Positions 41,913-50,974 of a stretch of DNA of 64,000 nucleotides are shown here, in pieces. The position numbers and the translations under genes are program-made. The stretch's first letter is position 1; the number at the start of each line of letters is the position of its first letter. Below the pieces are notes generated by a model. The model was not told the origin of the DNA. It did not search any database and saw only the letters and a program-made list of their open reading frames with translations. Location: the NCBI GenBank assembly GCA_050951405.1, contig JBMNIZ010000006.1:1-64000 (forward strand), written 5' to 3'. Origin of the DNA: JBMNIZ01 sp050951405 (GTDB lineage: Bacteria; Bacillota; DULZ01).

Positions 41913-42794
41913 CTATGAGCCATAGATTTCCTCGATCAGCTTCCCCACCCTTTGGATGTGCTCAAATGTGGTGCCGCAGCAGCCTCCCACCAACTGGGCT
42001 CCCGCTTCAATACACTTGGCAATTCCAGCGGAGAACAGCTCCGGCGACATGTTATAGCTGGTCACTCCTCCCAGCAGCTGGGGCTTGCCGGCATTAGGCT
42101 GGACAATGATAGGCAGCCGGGTGATGGACCTAATCTCCGCTACTATTTCCTGCATATCAAGAGGCTCAAGGTCCCCGCAGTTGGCACCGATCACATCGGC
42201 CCCCTGGGCTGCCGCTTGCCCGGCGCAGTCCTTCAGAAAATTTCCCATCATGGTGGCAAATCCTTTGGGAGTGCGGGAGAAAGCAAAAGAGACGATCACC
42301 GGCAAATCACAAAGATCTTTACATGCACGCAGAGCGCATAAAGCCTCCCGCAAGTCAGTTTGCGTTTCAATGATGAAACCATCCACCCCGGACTCCCACA
42401 AGATCCGGGCCTGTTCTTTAAAGTTGAGGTAAAACTGCTCTTCCGTATAATTGCTCAGAGGCTCCAGCAACTGTCCCGTGGTGCCCAGATCTCCCAGCAC
42501 ATATTTTCCTTTTGGACACACCTCTTTGGCGGCTTTCACTCCTGTGCGATTGACCGCATCCACATCGCAGTCAAGGCCATGGGTTTCCAGATAAATCCGA
42601 TTGGCGGTAAAGGTGTTGGTCAACACCGCATCAGAACCGGCCCGGAAATAATCCCTGTGAATATCTTTGACGGCTTCCCGATGGCTGAGATTGACCAAAC
42701 CGCTGGGCTCCAGTCCCCTCTTCATCAGCTCAGTGCCCATGGCCCCATCCAGGAGAACGGGCCTATTTGATTTAATCAGGCTGCGAAAATCCAT
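41913..42794 (-). CDS. Homocysteine S-methyltransferase-family protein
   Basis: A 293-residue barrel protein equivalent to the N-terminal Hcy-binding domain of MetH. LLDGAMGTELMKRGLEPSGL starts the family; zinc ligands are NCGD (ANCGDLEPL) and the paired Cys of GGCCGTT. No folate or cobalamin domain is attached, so it would need a partner methyl donor protein (as in split MetH or MtgA-type systems) or use S-methylmethionine/betaine. No such partner is adjacent. Confidence 0.88.
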   Translation of the reverse strand: MDFRSLIKSNRPVLLDGAMGTELMKRGLEPSGLVNLSHREAVKDIHRDYFRAGSDAVLTNTFTANRIYLETHGLDCDVDAVNRTGVKAAKEVCPKGKYVLGDLGTTGQLLEPLSNYTEEQFYLNFKEQARILWESGVDGFIIETQTDLREALCALRACKDLCDLPVIVSFAFSRTPKGFATMMGNFLKDCAGQAAAQGADVIGANCGDLEPLDMQEIVAEIRSITRLPIIVQPNAGKPQLLGGVTSYNMSPELFSAGIAKCIEAGAQLVGGCCGTTFEHIQRVGKLIEEIYGS

Positions 42795-42845
42795 TCCCTT
42801 TGATCACACTCCCTGGCATTCTCCCTTTCCTCCTCTCCCGGTGAA

Positions 42846-42865
42846 AAGATACCATCCGGTATCTT
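42846..42865 (-). terminator. Short hairpin, possible terminator of the TM1266-type gene
   Basis: AAGATACC and GGTATCTT pair around four bases, followed on the minus strand by TTC only; weak. Confidence 0.4.
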
Positions 42866-42908
42866 CTAACTGGCAGTACGAAAGGCGGTAATGATGGAAA
42901 TAATTATC

Positions 42909-43163
42909 TTAGGATAGAGAAGGGGTCAGGGCTGACTTGACCTGTACTCCCGGCAACTGACCCAATTTGCCGGTTAAAGCACCAATGCTATCGGTGCTGC
43001 CGTCAACGATCAAGGCAATAACAGCCACACCCCGGTCCCGGTAAGGGATGCCCATGCGGCCCACAATTACCTCCCCGTATTCGCTCAAGATGGAATTAAC
43101 TTTGGGCGCCAGTTGCTCTCGGTTGGAGATTACAATTCCGATCACTCCAATTCTAGTCTCCAT
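42909..43163 (-). CDS. TM1266-family iron-only hydrogenase system regulator
   Basis: An 84-residue ACT-like protein: METRIGVIGIVISNREQLAP, YGEVIVGRMGIPYRDRGVAV, DGSTDSIGALTGKLGQLPGV. This is the TM1266 family, named for genomic association with [FeFe]-hydrogenase maturation and structural genes; structurally related to the NikR C-terminal domain. AAAGGAGGTTTTTGTG stands before the chosen ATG, 14 codons inside the longest frame. It fits the hydrogenase region that follows. Confidence 0.9.
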   Translation of the reverse strand: METRIGVIGIVISNREQLAPKVNSILSEYGEVIVGRMGIPYRDRGVAVIALIVDGSTDSIGALTGKLGQLPGVQVKSALTPSLS

Positions 43164-43272
43164 CACAAAAACCTCCTTTTCCAGCATTATTTTACCGGCG
43201 GACATGCCCGGTTTGGCCCGAAGGCTGAAAAAATACTCCTGACCATATTTTAAACCCTACACCGGAACAAAG

Positions 43273-43299
43273 CAAAAAAAAAGACGTGCCTTGCACGTC
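43273..43299 (-). terminator. Terminator of the first SNWxWF small gene
   Basis: GACGTGC and GCACGTC pair, followed on the minus strand by nine T. Confidence 0.85.
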
Positions 43300-43365
43300 A
43301 AACGGGTCTTTCCCTAACCCTCACTTCAATACTATTCGCTTCTATTCCCTTTTAACGTTGTTCAA

Positions 43366-43581
43366 TTAATTTTGCTCAATGCGGTCCAGAACTGGGTGGT
43401 AGGGATCGTTATCACATTCACAATTTGAGGCAAACCATGCCCAGTTAGAATGAAGACAATTGAAGCGCTGTTCAAGATCTTGATAAGCCATATTCAACTG
43501 TTCTTGAGAATATAGCAGACGAAAGTCACGTTCCACCAGCTTTTTTTTATTGATGTCTTTTTTGGCTAAGATAACCGACAT
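43366..43581 (-). CDS. Small protein with SNWxWF motif (copy A)
   Basis: A 71-residue protein of unknown family. The N-terminus is basic (MSVILAKKDINKKKLVERDF), the middle helical (EQLNMAYQDLEQRFN), then CLHSNWAWFASN, CECDNDPYH and the end VLDRIEQN. GAAGGAGGGAGCCAA precedes the ATG. A second, shorter protein with the same LN-x2-Y, L-x-SNW-x-WF and RI(E/D)QN pattern lies at 48880-49029. It has its own terminator and stands between the TM1266-type gene and the sigma-54/H-cluster gene, implying a link with hydrogenase. Confidence 0.75.
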   Translation of the reverse strand: MSVILAKKDINKKKLVERDFRLLYSQEQLNMAYQDLEQRFNCLHSNWAWFASNCECDNDPYHPVLDRIEQN

Positions 43582-46105
43582 TTGGCTCCCTCCTTCGATC
43601 AATAAATTTGCTGCTCCCTTTCACCTGGCTTATAGTAGCAAAAGTGGTGCCAATTTCCCTAAAAAAGAAAAAAGACCGCAAGCTATTGCCTCCCCTGCCT
43701 TGGGCCGGGCAGCAAAGATAGACTGCGGTGCAGTTTCGCGAAAAAATGTTCAAATTTTTGAACGCAGCACAGCAAATTCCTCTTAAAATCAAGTTCCTCC
43801 AGGGGCTAAACCTTATGTCCAACAAATTGAACATCTTGTTCGTATTTTTGAATCCGGTTAATTCTCCTCTCCTTTAATGCCCAACCTTTTCATCATTTCA
43901 TGGAGAGTGCTCCGGTTTATCCCCAGACTTCTGGCCGCCCTGGCCTGGACCCAGTCATGGGCTCTTAAAGCTTCCAGCAAAAGCTTTCTTTCATAATTCT
44001 GGATCGCTTCCCGGTAAGAAGAAGCATCCCTTTGCTCCCGCCGGTCTTTCCGCAGGCTGGGAGGCAAATCCTTGATGCCAATCACCGGTCCGTCACAAAG
44101 AACCACCGCTCGTTCAATCACATTTTCCAACTGCCGAACGTTACCGGGCCAGGGCGCCCTCTCCAGCAGGTTAAGAGCTTCTTGGCTGAAAGACCGGCAG
44201 TCTTTGCCATGTTTTTGATTGAATCTGGATAAGAAGTATTTGGCCAGAAGGGGGATATCCTCCCTTCTCTCCCGCAAGGGAGGCAAAGTCAGGCTGACCA
44301 CGTTCAGCCTGTAAAACAAGTCCATCCGGAAACGTTTTTCTTCCACCATTTTTTCCAGGTCCTGGTTGGTTGCGGCAATAATCCGCACATCCACCTGCCT
44401 GGGCTGGGTGTCGCCGATCCGAAAAAACTCGCCCTGCTGTAATACTCGCAGCAGCTTTCCTTGCAGCCCGAGACTCAAATCACCAATTTCATCCAGGAAA
44501 AGAGTGCCCCGGTGAGCTTCTTCGAAAAGACCTTTTTTGGCCTGCAGGGCTCCAGTAAAAGCGCCTTTCACATAGCCAAAAAGCTCGCTTTCCAAAAGGT
44601 TTTCCGGCAGGGCTGCGCAGTTGATAGTCACAAAGGCTTGATCGCTGCGCAGGCTGTGATGGAAAATGGCTTGAGCGGCCAGATCTTTACCGGTACCGCT
44701 TTCTCCTCGCAACAAAACAGTGCAATCAGTGGGCGCCACTTTGCTGATTAAACTCTTCACCGTCTGCATTACTTGGCTGTTGCCGATGAAACCGTAGCTG
44801 TCTCCCTGCTCTTTCAGCTGCTGGCGCAAACGCAGATTGTGTTCTTCCAGATTTTGCACCAGGTAAGGAAGGCACATTTTGTTTTCTGCCAGGCCCCGGT
44901 AAACGGCGACAGCTTTTTCCCGGCAGGTACCATAACCGCAGGCACCGCAGTTCAACTCGTCTTCAGGGCTGAATTTATTCAGCTCCGCCAGAATCTCCCT
45001 GATCTGCTCCTCACTTGGCACCGCAAGACGGGAATTGCGCCGGGTAAACTGGCGGGAAAGGGGAACAGGCAGCGAAGCTTCCGGCTGACCGGCATCCTGC
45101 CGCTGCTTTAGCCCGCTGTAGTAGGAAACCACCTTCTCCCTTTTTTGAAAAATATCCAAATCGCTGCTGATCATAGGGCCGTTAATACAGCCTTCGCAGA
45201 ACAAGGCATCGATAAAACGCCTTTTCCCCGGAGATTTCTGCAGGGCTTCCAACATCTTCAAGCAGTTGTCCTTCCCCTCTACCGTGATGATTTCCGTTTG
45301 TAACAGGTCATGCTCAATGGAAGCACTTTTTAAGAGGCCTCCCCCCAAAGGGTAGACCTGTCCCAGACCCGGCTGGGGATTGTCGAAACTCTCCACCCCC
45401 TCCCCGGAAAGATCAATTCCTGATCGGCGAAAAAGATCCCGCAATTCATCAAAGGTGAGAACTGCATCCACATCACCCGCCTCCAGCCGGTCATTAATTT
45501 CCTCCTTCTTGGCGATACAGGGCCCGATGAAAACCACTTTAATCCCTCGACCAAGCTTTTCTTTCACATATCGTCCCAGGGCAATCATGGGGGAAACAAT
45601 GGGGGCCAGAGCCGGGACCAAATCGGGATAATATTTTTCCACCAAGTTAACCACTGCCGGACAGCTGGTGCTGAGACAAGGCCCTTCCCAATCTCCTTTT
45701 TGCAGCAGTCTGCGGTATTCCCGGGAGACCAGGTCGGCACCAAAAGCAACTTCATATACCTGCCTGAAACCGGCTTTCTTTAAAGCGGAGATCAGCTGGC
45801 CCGGCTGCACGTCAACAAACTCCACCACAAAAGAAGGGGCTAAACAAGCCACCAGCCGCTCCCCTTGCGCCAGCCAGCCTTCAACCTTCTTTAAAACGCT
45901 GACAATAGTTTTTGCTCCCTGAGAACAAAATTTCAGGCAGTAGCCGCAAGAAATACAAAGCTCCGGCACCACCTTGGCCTGGCCGTTTTCCACTTTAATC
46001 GCTTTCACAGGGCAATTGCGGACGCAAGCTGTTAATGGCCATGATAAAATCGACATAAATGGTCACGAAAAACCCGCAAAACCGGTCATTTAGAAAAGGA
46101 AAAAA

Positions 46106-46160
46106 GCTCGTTCCCTACAACATTTTCATTGGAACCAAAACATTAAAGAAGGGAACGAGC
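46106..46160 (+). repeat. Inverted repeat covering the istA ribosome binding site
   Basis: GCTCGTTCCCT and AGGGAACGAGC pair across a 33-base loop; the right arm contains AAGGGA, the presumed istA Shine-Dalgarno, 5-10 nt before the ATG. Transcripts coming from outside would fold this stem and hide the site, whereas transcripts starting inside would not. Confidence 0.6.
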
Positions 46161-46164
46161 AAAA

Positions 46165-47646
46165 ATGACAGGAGTGTGGGAAATCGTGAACATTCAAGAA
46201 TGTCGGAAAGCCGGCCTAAGTAAGACCGCCACAGCACAGCGTTTAAACCTGGACCGTGGCACCGTAGCAAAATATTGGGATGTTGAAGAGCCTTTGAAAG
46301 CACCACCGGTCTACCAGCGAAGTTCCAAAATCGATCTTTACAAAGAGTATATCACAAATCGACTGGAAAAATGGCCTGAACTGTTTGCAGAAACAATTTA
46401 TGAAGAAATTAAAAAAATGGGATATAAAGGCTCCGCAAGAACCGTCCGGCGCTACGTCTCTAAGGTACGACCAAAACTTTCCCGGGAATACAAACCCTAT
46501 GAAACCCTGCCAGGTGAACAAGCCCAGGTTGACTGGGGCCACTTAGGCACCATTGTCGAAAACGGCCGGCGGGTTAAGCTTTATGTCTTTGTTTTCTGCC
46601 TAAGTTGGTCAAGAGAAAGATATGCGGAGTTCATCACTTCCCTCAATATGGCCGTCTTTAACGCCTGCCTACATCGAGCTTTCGAGTATGTGGGAGGGAT
46701 TCCCGAAACAATCCTCTTTGACAACGCCAAAACTGTGGTAGCGGAACGAGTAGGTACGATAGTGAGGTTTAATTCTACCCTTCTGGAACTGGCTTTAAGA
46801 TATGGCTTCACACCCAAAGCATGTTGGATCAATGATCCGGAAAGCAAGGGCAAAGTAGAATCCAATGTCAAGTACTTGAAAAAGAGCTTCTACTACGGGC
46901 GGGAATTTAAGAACTTGGAAGACCTAAACCAGCAGTTGCAGGTGTGGCTTAAGGAAGTGGCCAATGCTAAAGTCCATGGCACCACCGGTAAAATACCTCA
47001 AGAACGCCTAATAGAAGAACGAAACTATCTAAAACCGTTGCCGGCAATCGAAGCACCCTTACCCGTCTATGAAACCCGGAAAGCCAGCAAAACAGCCCTT
47101 ATCTCCGTAGACAACAACAAATATTCAGTCCCCGCTAAACTGGCCCGTAAAACAGTACATTTCAGGCGATACGAGGACAGGATTGAAATTCTAGATGATG
47201 AGCACGTAGTAGCTGTACATACCTTGGTAAAAGGTAAAAACCAAGTAATCATTAACGATGACCACTACCCTGAGCATCAAAAAATGAAACAAAGGCCTAA
47301 ACATCCACTGCAAGCTGAGTTTGAAGCCTTGGCCCCGGTGGCCGAAGAATACCTGCAGCACCTTAGCCAACGCCGGGAAGGGCACCTTAGAGAACAGATG
47401 CAGAAGATCATCTCCCTAAAAGAAGATTACAGTGCTTCTGAAATCAATGCAGCCATGGAACGAGCTCTTAAGTTTGGAGCTATTGGTTACGCAAAGTTAA
47501 AATCAATACTGCAAAAACAATCCCAGAACCCCAATATTCTGCCTACAGTAGGTTCCAACAGAGCCAATTACAAGCTGGATAACCTTCCTTACCAAGTAGA
47601 AGTAGAACGCCGGGATACCAGCTATTACGAGGAGGTTATCCAGTGA
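46165..47646 (+). CDS. istA: IS21 transposase IstA
   Basis: A 493-residue transposase: N-terminal helix-turn-helix (GLSKTATAQRLNLDRGTVAK), DDE core with QAQVDWGHLGTI, LFDNAKTVV and DPESKGKVESNVKYLKKSF, and the IstA C-terminal beta domain (SVDNNKYSVPAKLARKTVHF). Full length, overlaps istB by 4 bp. Confidence 0.95.
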   Translation: MTGVWEIVNIQECRKAGLSKTATAQRLNLDRGTVAKYWDVEEPLKAPPVYQRSSKIDLYKEYITNRLEKWPELFAETIYEEIKKMGYKGSARTVRRYVSKVRPKLSREYKPYETLPGEQAQVDWGHLGTIVENGRRVKLYVFVFCLSWSRERYAEFITSLNMAVFNACLHRAFEYVGGIPETILFDNAKTVVAERVGTIVRFNSTLLELALRYGFTPKACWINDPESKGKVESNVKYLKKSFYYGREFKNLEDLNQQLQVWLKEVANAKVHGTTGKIPQERLIEERNYLKPLPAIEAPLPVYETRKASKTALISVDNNKYSVPAKLARKTVHFRRYEDRIEILDDEHVVAVHTLVKGKNQVIINDDHYPEHQKMKQRPKHPLQAEFEALAPVAEEYLQHLSQRREGHLREQMQKIISLKEDYSASEINAAMERALKFGAIGYAKLKSILQKQSQNPNILPTVGSNRANYKLDNLPYQVEVERRDTSYYEEVIQ

Positions 47647-48431
47647 TTAGACAAATACCAACCGCCGATCGGAAAACCCTGGAACAGAATTTAAAAAGGT
47701 TAAGACTTCCCCATATTAGAAACATCCTTGACGATGTTAATGAATTGGCGCTGGAAGAAGAACCATCCTACCTGGATTTCTTAGCCTATGTTATTAACAA
47801 GGAGGTGGAACATAGAGACAAGACCCAACAAGAAAAAAGAATGAAAAGAGCCTGCTTTCCCCAGATAAAGACTTTGGAAGAATTTGATTTTAGTTTCCAA
47901 AACAGCATCACCCAACAAAGCATCTATGATCTGGCAACCCTTCAATTTATCGAAGCCAAGGAGAACATCATCTTTCTGGGTCCACCGGGAGTAGGCAAGA
48001 GCCACCTGGCCATTGCCCTGGGAGTTAAGGCAGTGCTAAAAGGTTACCAAGTCCGTTTTTACACACTCACGGACCTCATTGCCGAGCTTTATGCAGCTTT
48101 AGCCGATAACAGCCTGAACAGAAAGATTAACAATATCTTAAAAAATGACCTTATCATTCTGGACGAACTGGGCTATGTGTCCATGGATGAAACCGCATCA
48201 GACCATATTTTCCAGCTGGTCACCAAAGCTTACGAAAACCGTTCTTTGATCATTACCAGCAACCTGGATTTTGGAGAATGGGGCACTCTTTTTGTGAACA
48301 TGAGTACTGCTGCAGCTATCTTAGATCGCTTACTACACCATGCCCATGTGTTTAACCTTAGGGGGAACAGTTATCGGGTAAGAAACCGATTAATACAACC
48401 AACAAATAAGATAGCGGCAACTACAGGCTAA
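47643..48431 (+). CDS. istB: IS21 helper ATPase IstB
   Basis: A 262-residue AAA+ ATPase: GPPGVGKSHLAIALG (Walker A), IILDELGYV (Walker B), SLIITSNLDFGEWG (sensor 1), and LRGNSYRVRNR at the end. IstB binds DNA and activates IstA. Intact. Confidence 0.95.
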   Translation: MIRQIPTADRKTLEQNLKRLRLPHIRNILDDVNELALEEEPSYLDFLAYVINKEVEHRDKTQQEKRMKRACFPQIKTLEEFDFSFQNSITQQSIYDLATLQFIEAKENIIFLGPPGVGKSHLAIALGVKAVLKGYQVRFYTLTDLIAELYAALADNSLNRKINNILKNDLIILDELGYVSMDETASDHIFQLVTKAYENRSLIITSNLDFGEWGTLFVNMSTAAAILDRLLHHAHVFNLRGNSYRVRNRLIQPTNKIAATTG

Positions 48432-48453
48432 ATAAACCGGATTAAGCGAGTGC

Positions 48454-48503
48454 GAATTGCCTAGGAGGCGTTCCGCTACGCTCCACTGCCTCCTAGGCAA
48501 TTC
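48454..48503. repeat. Perfect 16-bp inverted repeat downstream of istB
   Basis: GAATTGCCTAGGAGGC and GCCTCCTAGGCAATTC enclose an 18-nt loop. It lies inside the IS, after istB, without a T-run; probably a factor-independent barrier or an IS-internal structure. Confidence 0.8.
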
Positions 48504-48735
48504 CTCTACCGTTATCGCAAGGATTAAATTCTGTATGACTGCTGGTTTTTCATGGCCAAAATTGCTGGTTTTTTAGTGACCAAAAATGCGGTTTTTCAAA
48601 TGGCCATTGACACAAGCAAAACAGCTCCGGCAACGCCCTTCCATGGTCGAAACAATACCCAATATTTTTCCCCCCGGTACCGGTTGAACCGGTTCTATCT
48701 TTTCTCCTGCTGCTTGTGAAACTATGTACAAATTT

Positions 48736-48764
48736 ATTATACGGCAACCGGCCATAAAATTCAA
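48736..48764 (-). promoter_or_regulatory. Promoter of the sigma-54/H-cluster regulator gene
   Basis: TTGAAT, a 17-bp spacer and TATAAT on the minus strand, with the predicted start ~65 bp before the TTG codon. It is a sigma-A promoter, so the activator itself is not sigma-54 dependent. Confidence 0.8.
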
Positions 48765-48802
48765 TCCAGACTCCAGGTCCGGCATGTTCCCTGGAAAGAA
48801 GC

Positions 48803-48838
48803 GAAAAAAGAGGGTATGGCCATCATTCCCATACCCTG
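48803..48838 (-). terminator. Terminator of the second SNWxWF small gene
   Basis: GGGTATGG and CCATACCC arms, followed on the minus strand by CTCTTTTTTCG. It separates the small gene from the regulator gene's own promoter. Confidence 0.85.
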
Positions 48839-48879
48839 TCCTCAGTATTATTCGCTATGCCCGTTTTTTCACCTAAACT

Positions 48880-49029
48880 TCAGTTCTGGTCAATCCTCAG
48901 CCAGACCGAGCCCAAACCATCTTCCGCCTGGATGGGAGACCGGCCGTTGATAAACCACTCCCAATTGGAGCACAGGTAGTTATGCTCCGCTTCCGCCTTT
49001 TCATAAAGAAAGTTCAGTTCATAATGCAA
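48880..49029 (-). CDS. Small protein with SNWxWF motif (copy B)
   Basis: A 49-residue protein read from a TTG codon preceded by GAGGGGGTAGCAGCC: HYELNFLYEKAEAEHN, then YLCSNWEWFINGRSP and VWLRIDQN at the C-terminus. It aligns without gaps at the central motif with copy A (43366-43581): LN-x2-Y, L-x-SNW-x-WF, and the RI-acid-QN end. A stop codon lies just upstream of the region, so the protein cannot be much longer. It sits between hydA and the regulator gene, between two terminators. Confidence 0.7.
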   Translation of the reverse strand: MHYELNFLYEKAEAEHNYLCSNWEWFINGRSPIQAEDGLGSVWLRIDQN

Positions 49030-49151
49030 GGCTGCTACCCCCTCGCTTTGGAAATAAGGAACTTCCTGTTAATTACAAATTATCATAACCTTCCAATAAT
49101 TTAGTTAATTTTATAATACACTACTCTTTTCCTGCCCGTCAAGTCTTTTTT

Positions 49152-49187
49152 AAAAAAACCCGGCGAGATTTGATCCTTCTCGCCGGG
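49152..49187 (-). terminator. Terminator of the hydrogenase operon
   Basis: CCCGGCGAGA and TCTCGCCGGG form a 10-bp stem, followed on the minus strand by seven T. Confidence 0.92.
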
Positions 49188-49210
49188 ATAGCTCGTCTTC
49201 CCTCTGGGAA

Positions 49211-50935
49211 TCAGTACTTCTCTTTGGGGGTATAGCTGGTATGCAGCAGCTGGTGTGATTTTTCCCCTAAAGGCTGCCCCAAGAATTCCTTGTAAAGCTG
49301 CTGTACCGCCGGGTTTTCATGGGATTTGCGCAGGGACATAGCTTCATCCCCTGCATAAATTCCCTTGATTCTCTTGGCCCGAATCTCCATGTCGGTGGGA
49401 ATGGGCTGCCCGCCGCCGCCAATGCAACCGCCGGGGCAGCACATGATCTCAATAAAGTGGTATTGTGCCTGCCCTGACTTCACCAGCTCCATCAATTCCC
49501 TGGCATTGCGCAAACCGTGAGCCACCGCCACTTTGATAGTGGTTCCATCCAGGTCAACCTCGGCTTCTTTAATGCCTTTCAAGCCTCGTACATCATGGAA
49601 ATTGATATCCGCAAGTTCTTTGCCGGTAGCGATCTCGTAAGCAGTTCTTAAAGCCGCCTCCATCACCCCGCCGGTAGCCCCAAAAATCAGCCCCGCGCCG
49701 GTGGAAATGCCCAGGGGATCGTCGTAGTCCTCTTCAGGCAAGCTGGAAAAGTCTATTCCCGCCTGGCGAATCATGCGAGCCAGCTCCCTGGTGGTCAAAA
49801 CATAATCCACATCCTGATAACCGCTGTCCTTCATTTCGGGACGCTGGCACTCGTACTTTTTGGCCGTGCAGGGCATGATGGATACGCTGACCACATCCGC
49901 CGGGTCAATTCCGGCTTTTTGCGCATAATAAGTCTTGGCCAAAGCTCCAAACATCTGCTGCGGGGACTTGCAGGTGGACAGGTGGGGCAGCAATTCGGGA
50001 TAAAATGTTTCAATAAAGTTAATCCATCCCGGACTGCAAGAAGTCAGTAAAGGGAGAGTCCCTCCCTGCTGAAGTCGCTGCAGGAATTCGCTTCCTTCTT
50101 CCATAATAGTCAGGTCCGCCGTAAAGTCCGTATCAAAAACTTTATCAAAGCCCAATCTTCTCAAAGCCGCCACCAATTTGCCCGTGCTGACCTCACCCGG
50201 TTCTCCGCCAAATTCTTCGCTGATGGCCACCCGGATGGCCGGAGCGGTCTGCACCACCACGTGCTTCTTCGGATCGCCAATGGCTTCCCAAACCTGATCT
50301 ATATACTCCCTTTCCACGATGGCACCGGTGGGGCAAACCAGAGCACACTGGCCGCATTGGACACAGCTGGAATCGGACAGGTTCTCCTGAAAAGCCGGGC
50401 CGATCAGAGTAATAAAGCCCCTTTCCAAAGGCATAATCGCTTTCACCGTTTGTACTTCCTGGCAAACAGCTACACAGCGCCGGCACAAAATGCATTTGCC
50501 CGGGTCTCGGACCAGGGCCGGGGTGGACAGGTCCTTGGGATATTCATTCCTCCCGCCCTGGAACCGGATCTCCCTGATGCCCATCCTTTGAGCCAGGGTC
50601 TGGAGTTCACAATTCAAGTTGCGGGCACAGGACGGGCAGTCGTAATCATGATCGGACAAGAGCAGCTCCAAGTTAGCTTTACGTGCCTTCCGCACCCTGG
50701 GCGTGTTGGTAAATACCTTCATCCCGGAGGCTACCGGCGCCGTACAGGCCGCCGTCAAATTCCGAGAGCCTTCCACTTCTACCAGACAGATGCGGCAGGC
50801 GCCGATTTCATTGATTTCCGCCAGGTAACAAAGAGTGGGAATATGGATTCCCGCTTTTTTGGCGGCCTCTAAAATCGTCTTACCTTTTTCTATTTGTACT
50901 TCCTGATGATCAATCGTCAGGGTAACCAATTCCAT
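49211..50935 (-). CDS. hydA: [FeFe]-hydrogenase catalytic subunit HydA (NAD(P)-linked type)
   Basis: A 574-residue enzyme for reversible H2 formation. N-terminal [2Fe-2S] domain (CYLAEINEIGACRICLVEVE), His-ligated [4Fe-4S] (SDHDYDCPSCARNLNC), 2x[4Fe-4S] (CILCRRCVAVC; CVQCGQCALVC) and the H-cluster motifs L1 TSCSPGWINFIE, L2 MPCTAKKYE and L3 MCCPGGCIGGGGQP. All H-cluster Cys are present. It follows the HydB-like gene and matches trimeric, often electron-bifurcating hydrogenases. AAGGAGGGAGCGAAA precedes the chosen ATG. Maturation genes hydEFG are not in the window. Confidence 0.95.
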   Translation of the reverse strand: MELVTLTIDHQEVQIEKGKTILEAAKKAGIHIPTLCYLAEINEIGACRICLVEVEGSRNLTAACTAPVASGMKVFTNTPRVRKARKANLELLLSDHDYDCPSCARNLNCELQTLAQRMGIREIRFQGGRNEYPKDLSTPALVRDPGKCILCRRCVAVCQEVQTVKAIMPLERGFITLIGPAFQENLSDSSCVQCGQCALVCPTGAIVEREYIDQVWEAIGDPKKHVVVQTAPAIRVAISEEFGGEPGEVSTGKLVAALRRLGFDKVFDTDFTADLTIMEEGSEFLQRLQQGGTLPLLTSCSPGWINFIETFYPELLPHLSTCKSPQQMFGALAKTYYAQKAGIDPADVVSVSIMPCTAKKYECQRPEMKDSGYQDVDYVLTTRELARMIRQAGIDFSSLPEEDYDDPLGISTGAGLIFGATGGVMEAALRTAYEIATGKELADINFHDVRGLKGIKEAEVDLDGTTIKVAVAHGLRNARELMELVKSGQAQYHFIEIMCCPGGCIGGGGQPIPTDMEIRAKRIKGIYAGDEAMSLRKSHENPAVQQLYKEFLGQPLGEKSHQLLHTSYTPKEKY

Positions 50936-50974
50936 TTTCGCTCCCTCCTTAAACACCATCTTCACTCCGGATGG

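Larger units (their letters stand above)
46030..48612 (+). mobile_element. IS21-family insertion sequence with 5-bp target duplication
   Basis: The ends are TGTTAATGGCCAT at the left and, reversed, TGTCAATGGCCAT at the right; a second shared block TGGTCAC-x-AAAA lies ~20-30 bp inside each end, giving the multiple terminal repeats usual in IS21. CAAGC is duplicated at 46025-46029 and 48613-48617. It carries intact istA and istB, so it looks recent and potentially mobile. Confidence 0.95.
43858..48662 (-). pseudogene. Sigma-54 activator with N-terminal ferredoxin and [FeFe]-hydrogenase H-cluster domains, interrupted by IS21
   Basis: The gene lies in two parts: codons for MGIVSTMEGRCRSCFAC at 48613-48662 and the rest at 43858-46024. 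Removing the IS and one 5-bp target copy gives one 738-residue frame. Domains in that numbering: 2x[4Fe-4S] (CRSCFACVRNC; CISCGYCLKFC), H-cluster domain with TSCPAVVNLVEKYYPDL, FIGPCIAKK and FCEGCINGP (about 75-300), a Fes domain CGACGYGTC (376-384), AAA+ with GESGTGKD (457), GAFTGA (504) and LFLDEIGD, and a Fis helix-turn-helix. Expected role: redox/H2-responsive activation of sigma-54 promoters. The TTG start follows GGGGGG. Now split, so inactive unless the IS excises. Confidence 0.9.
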
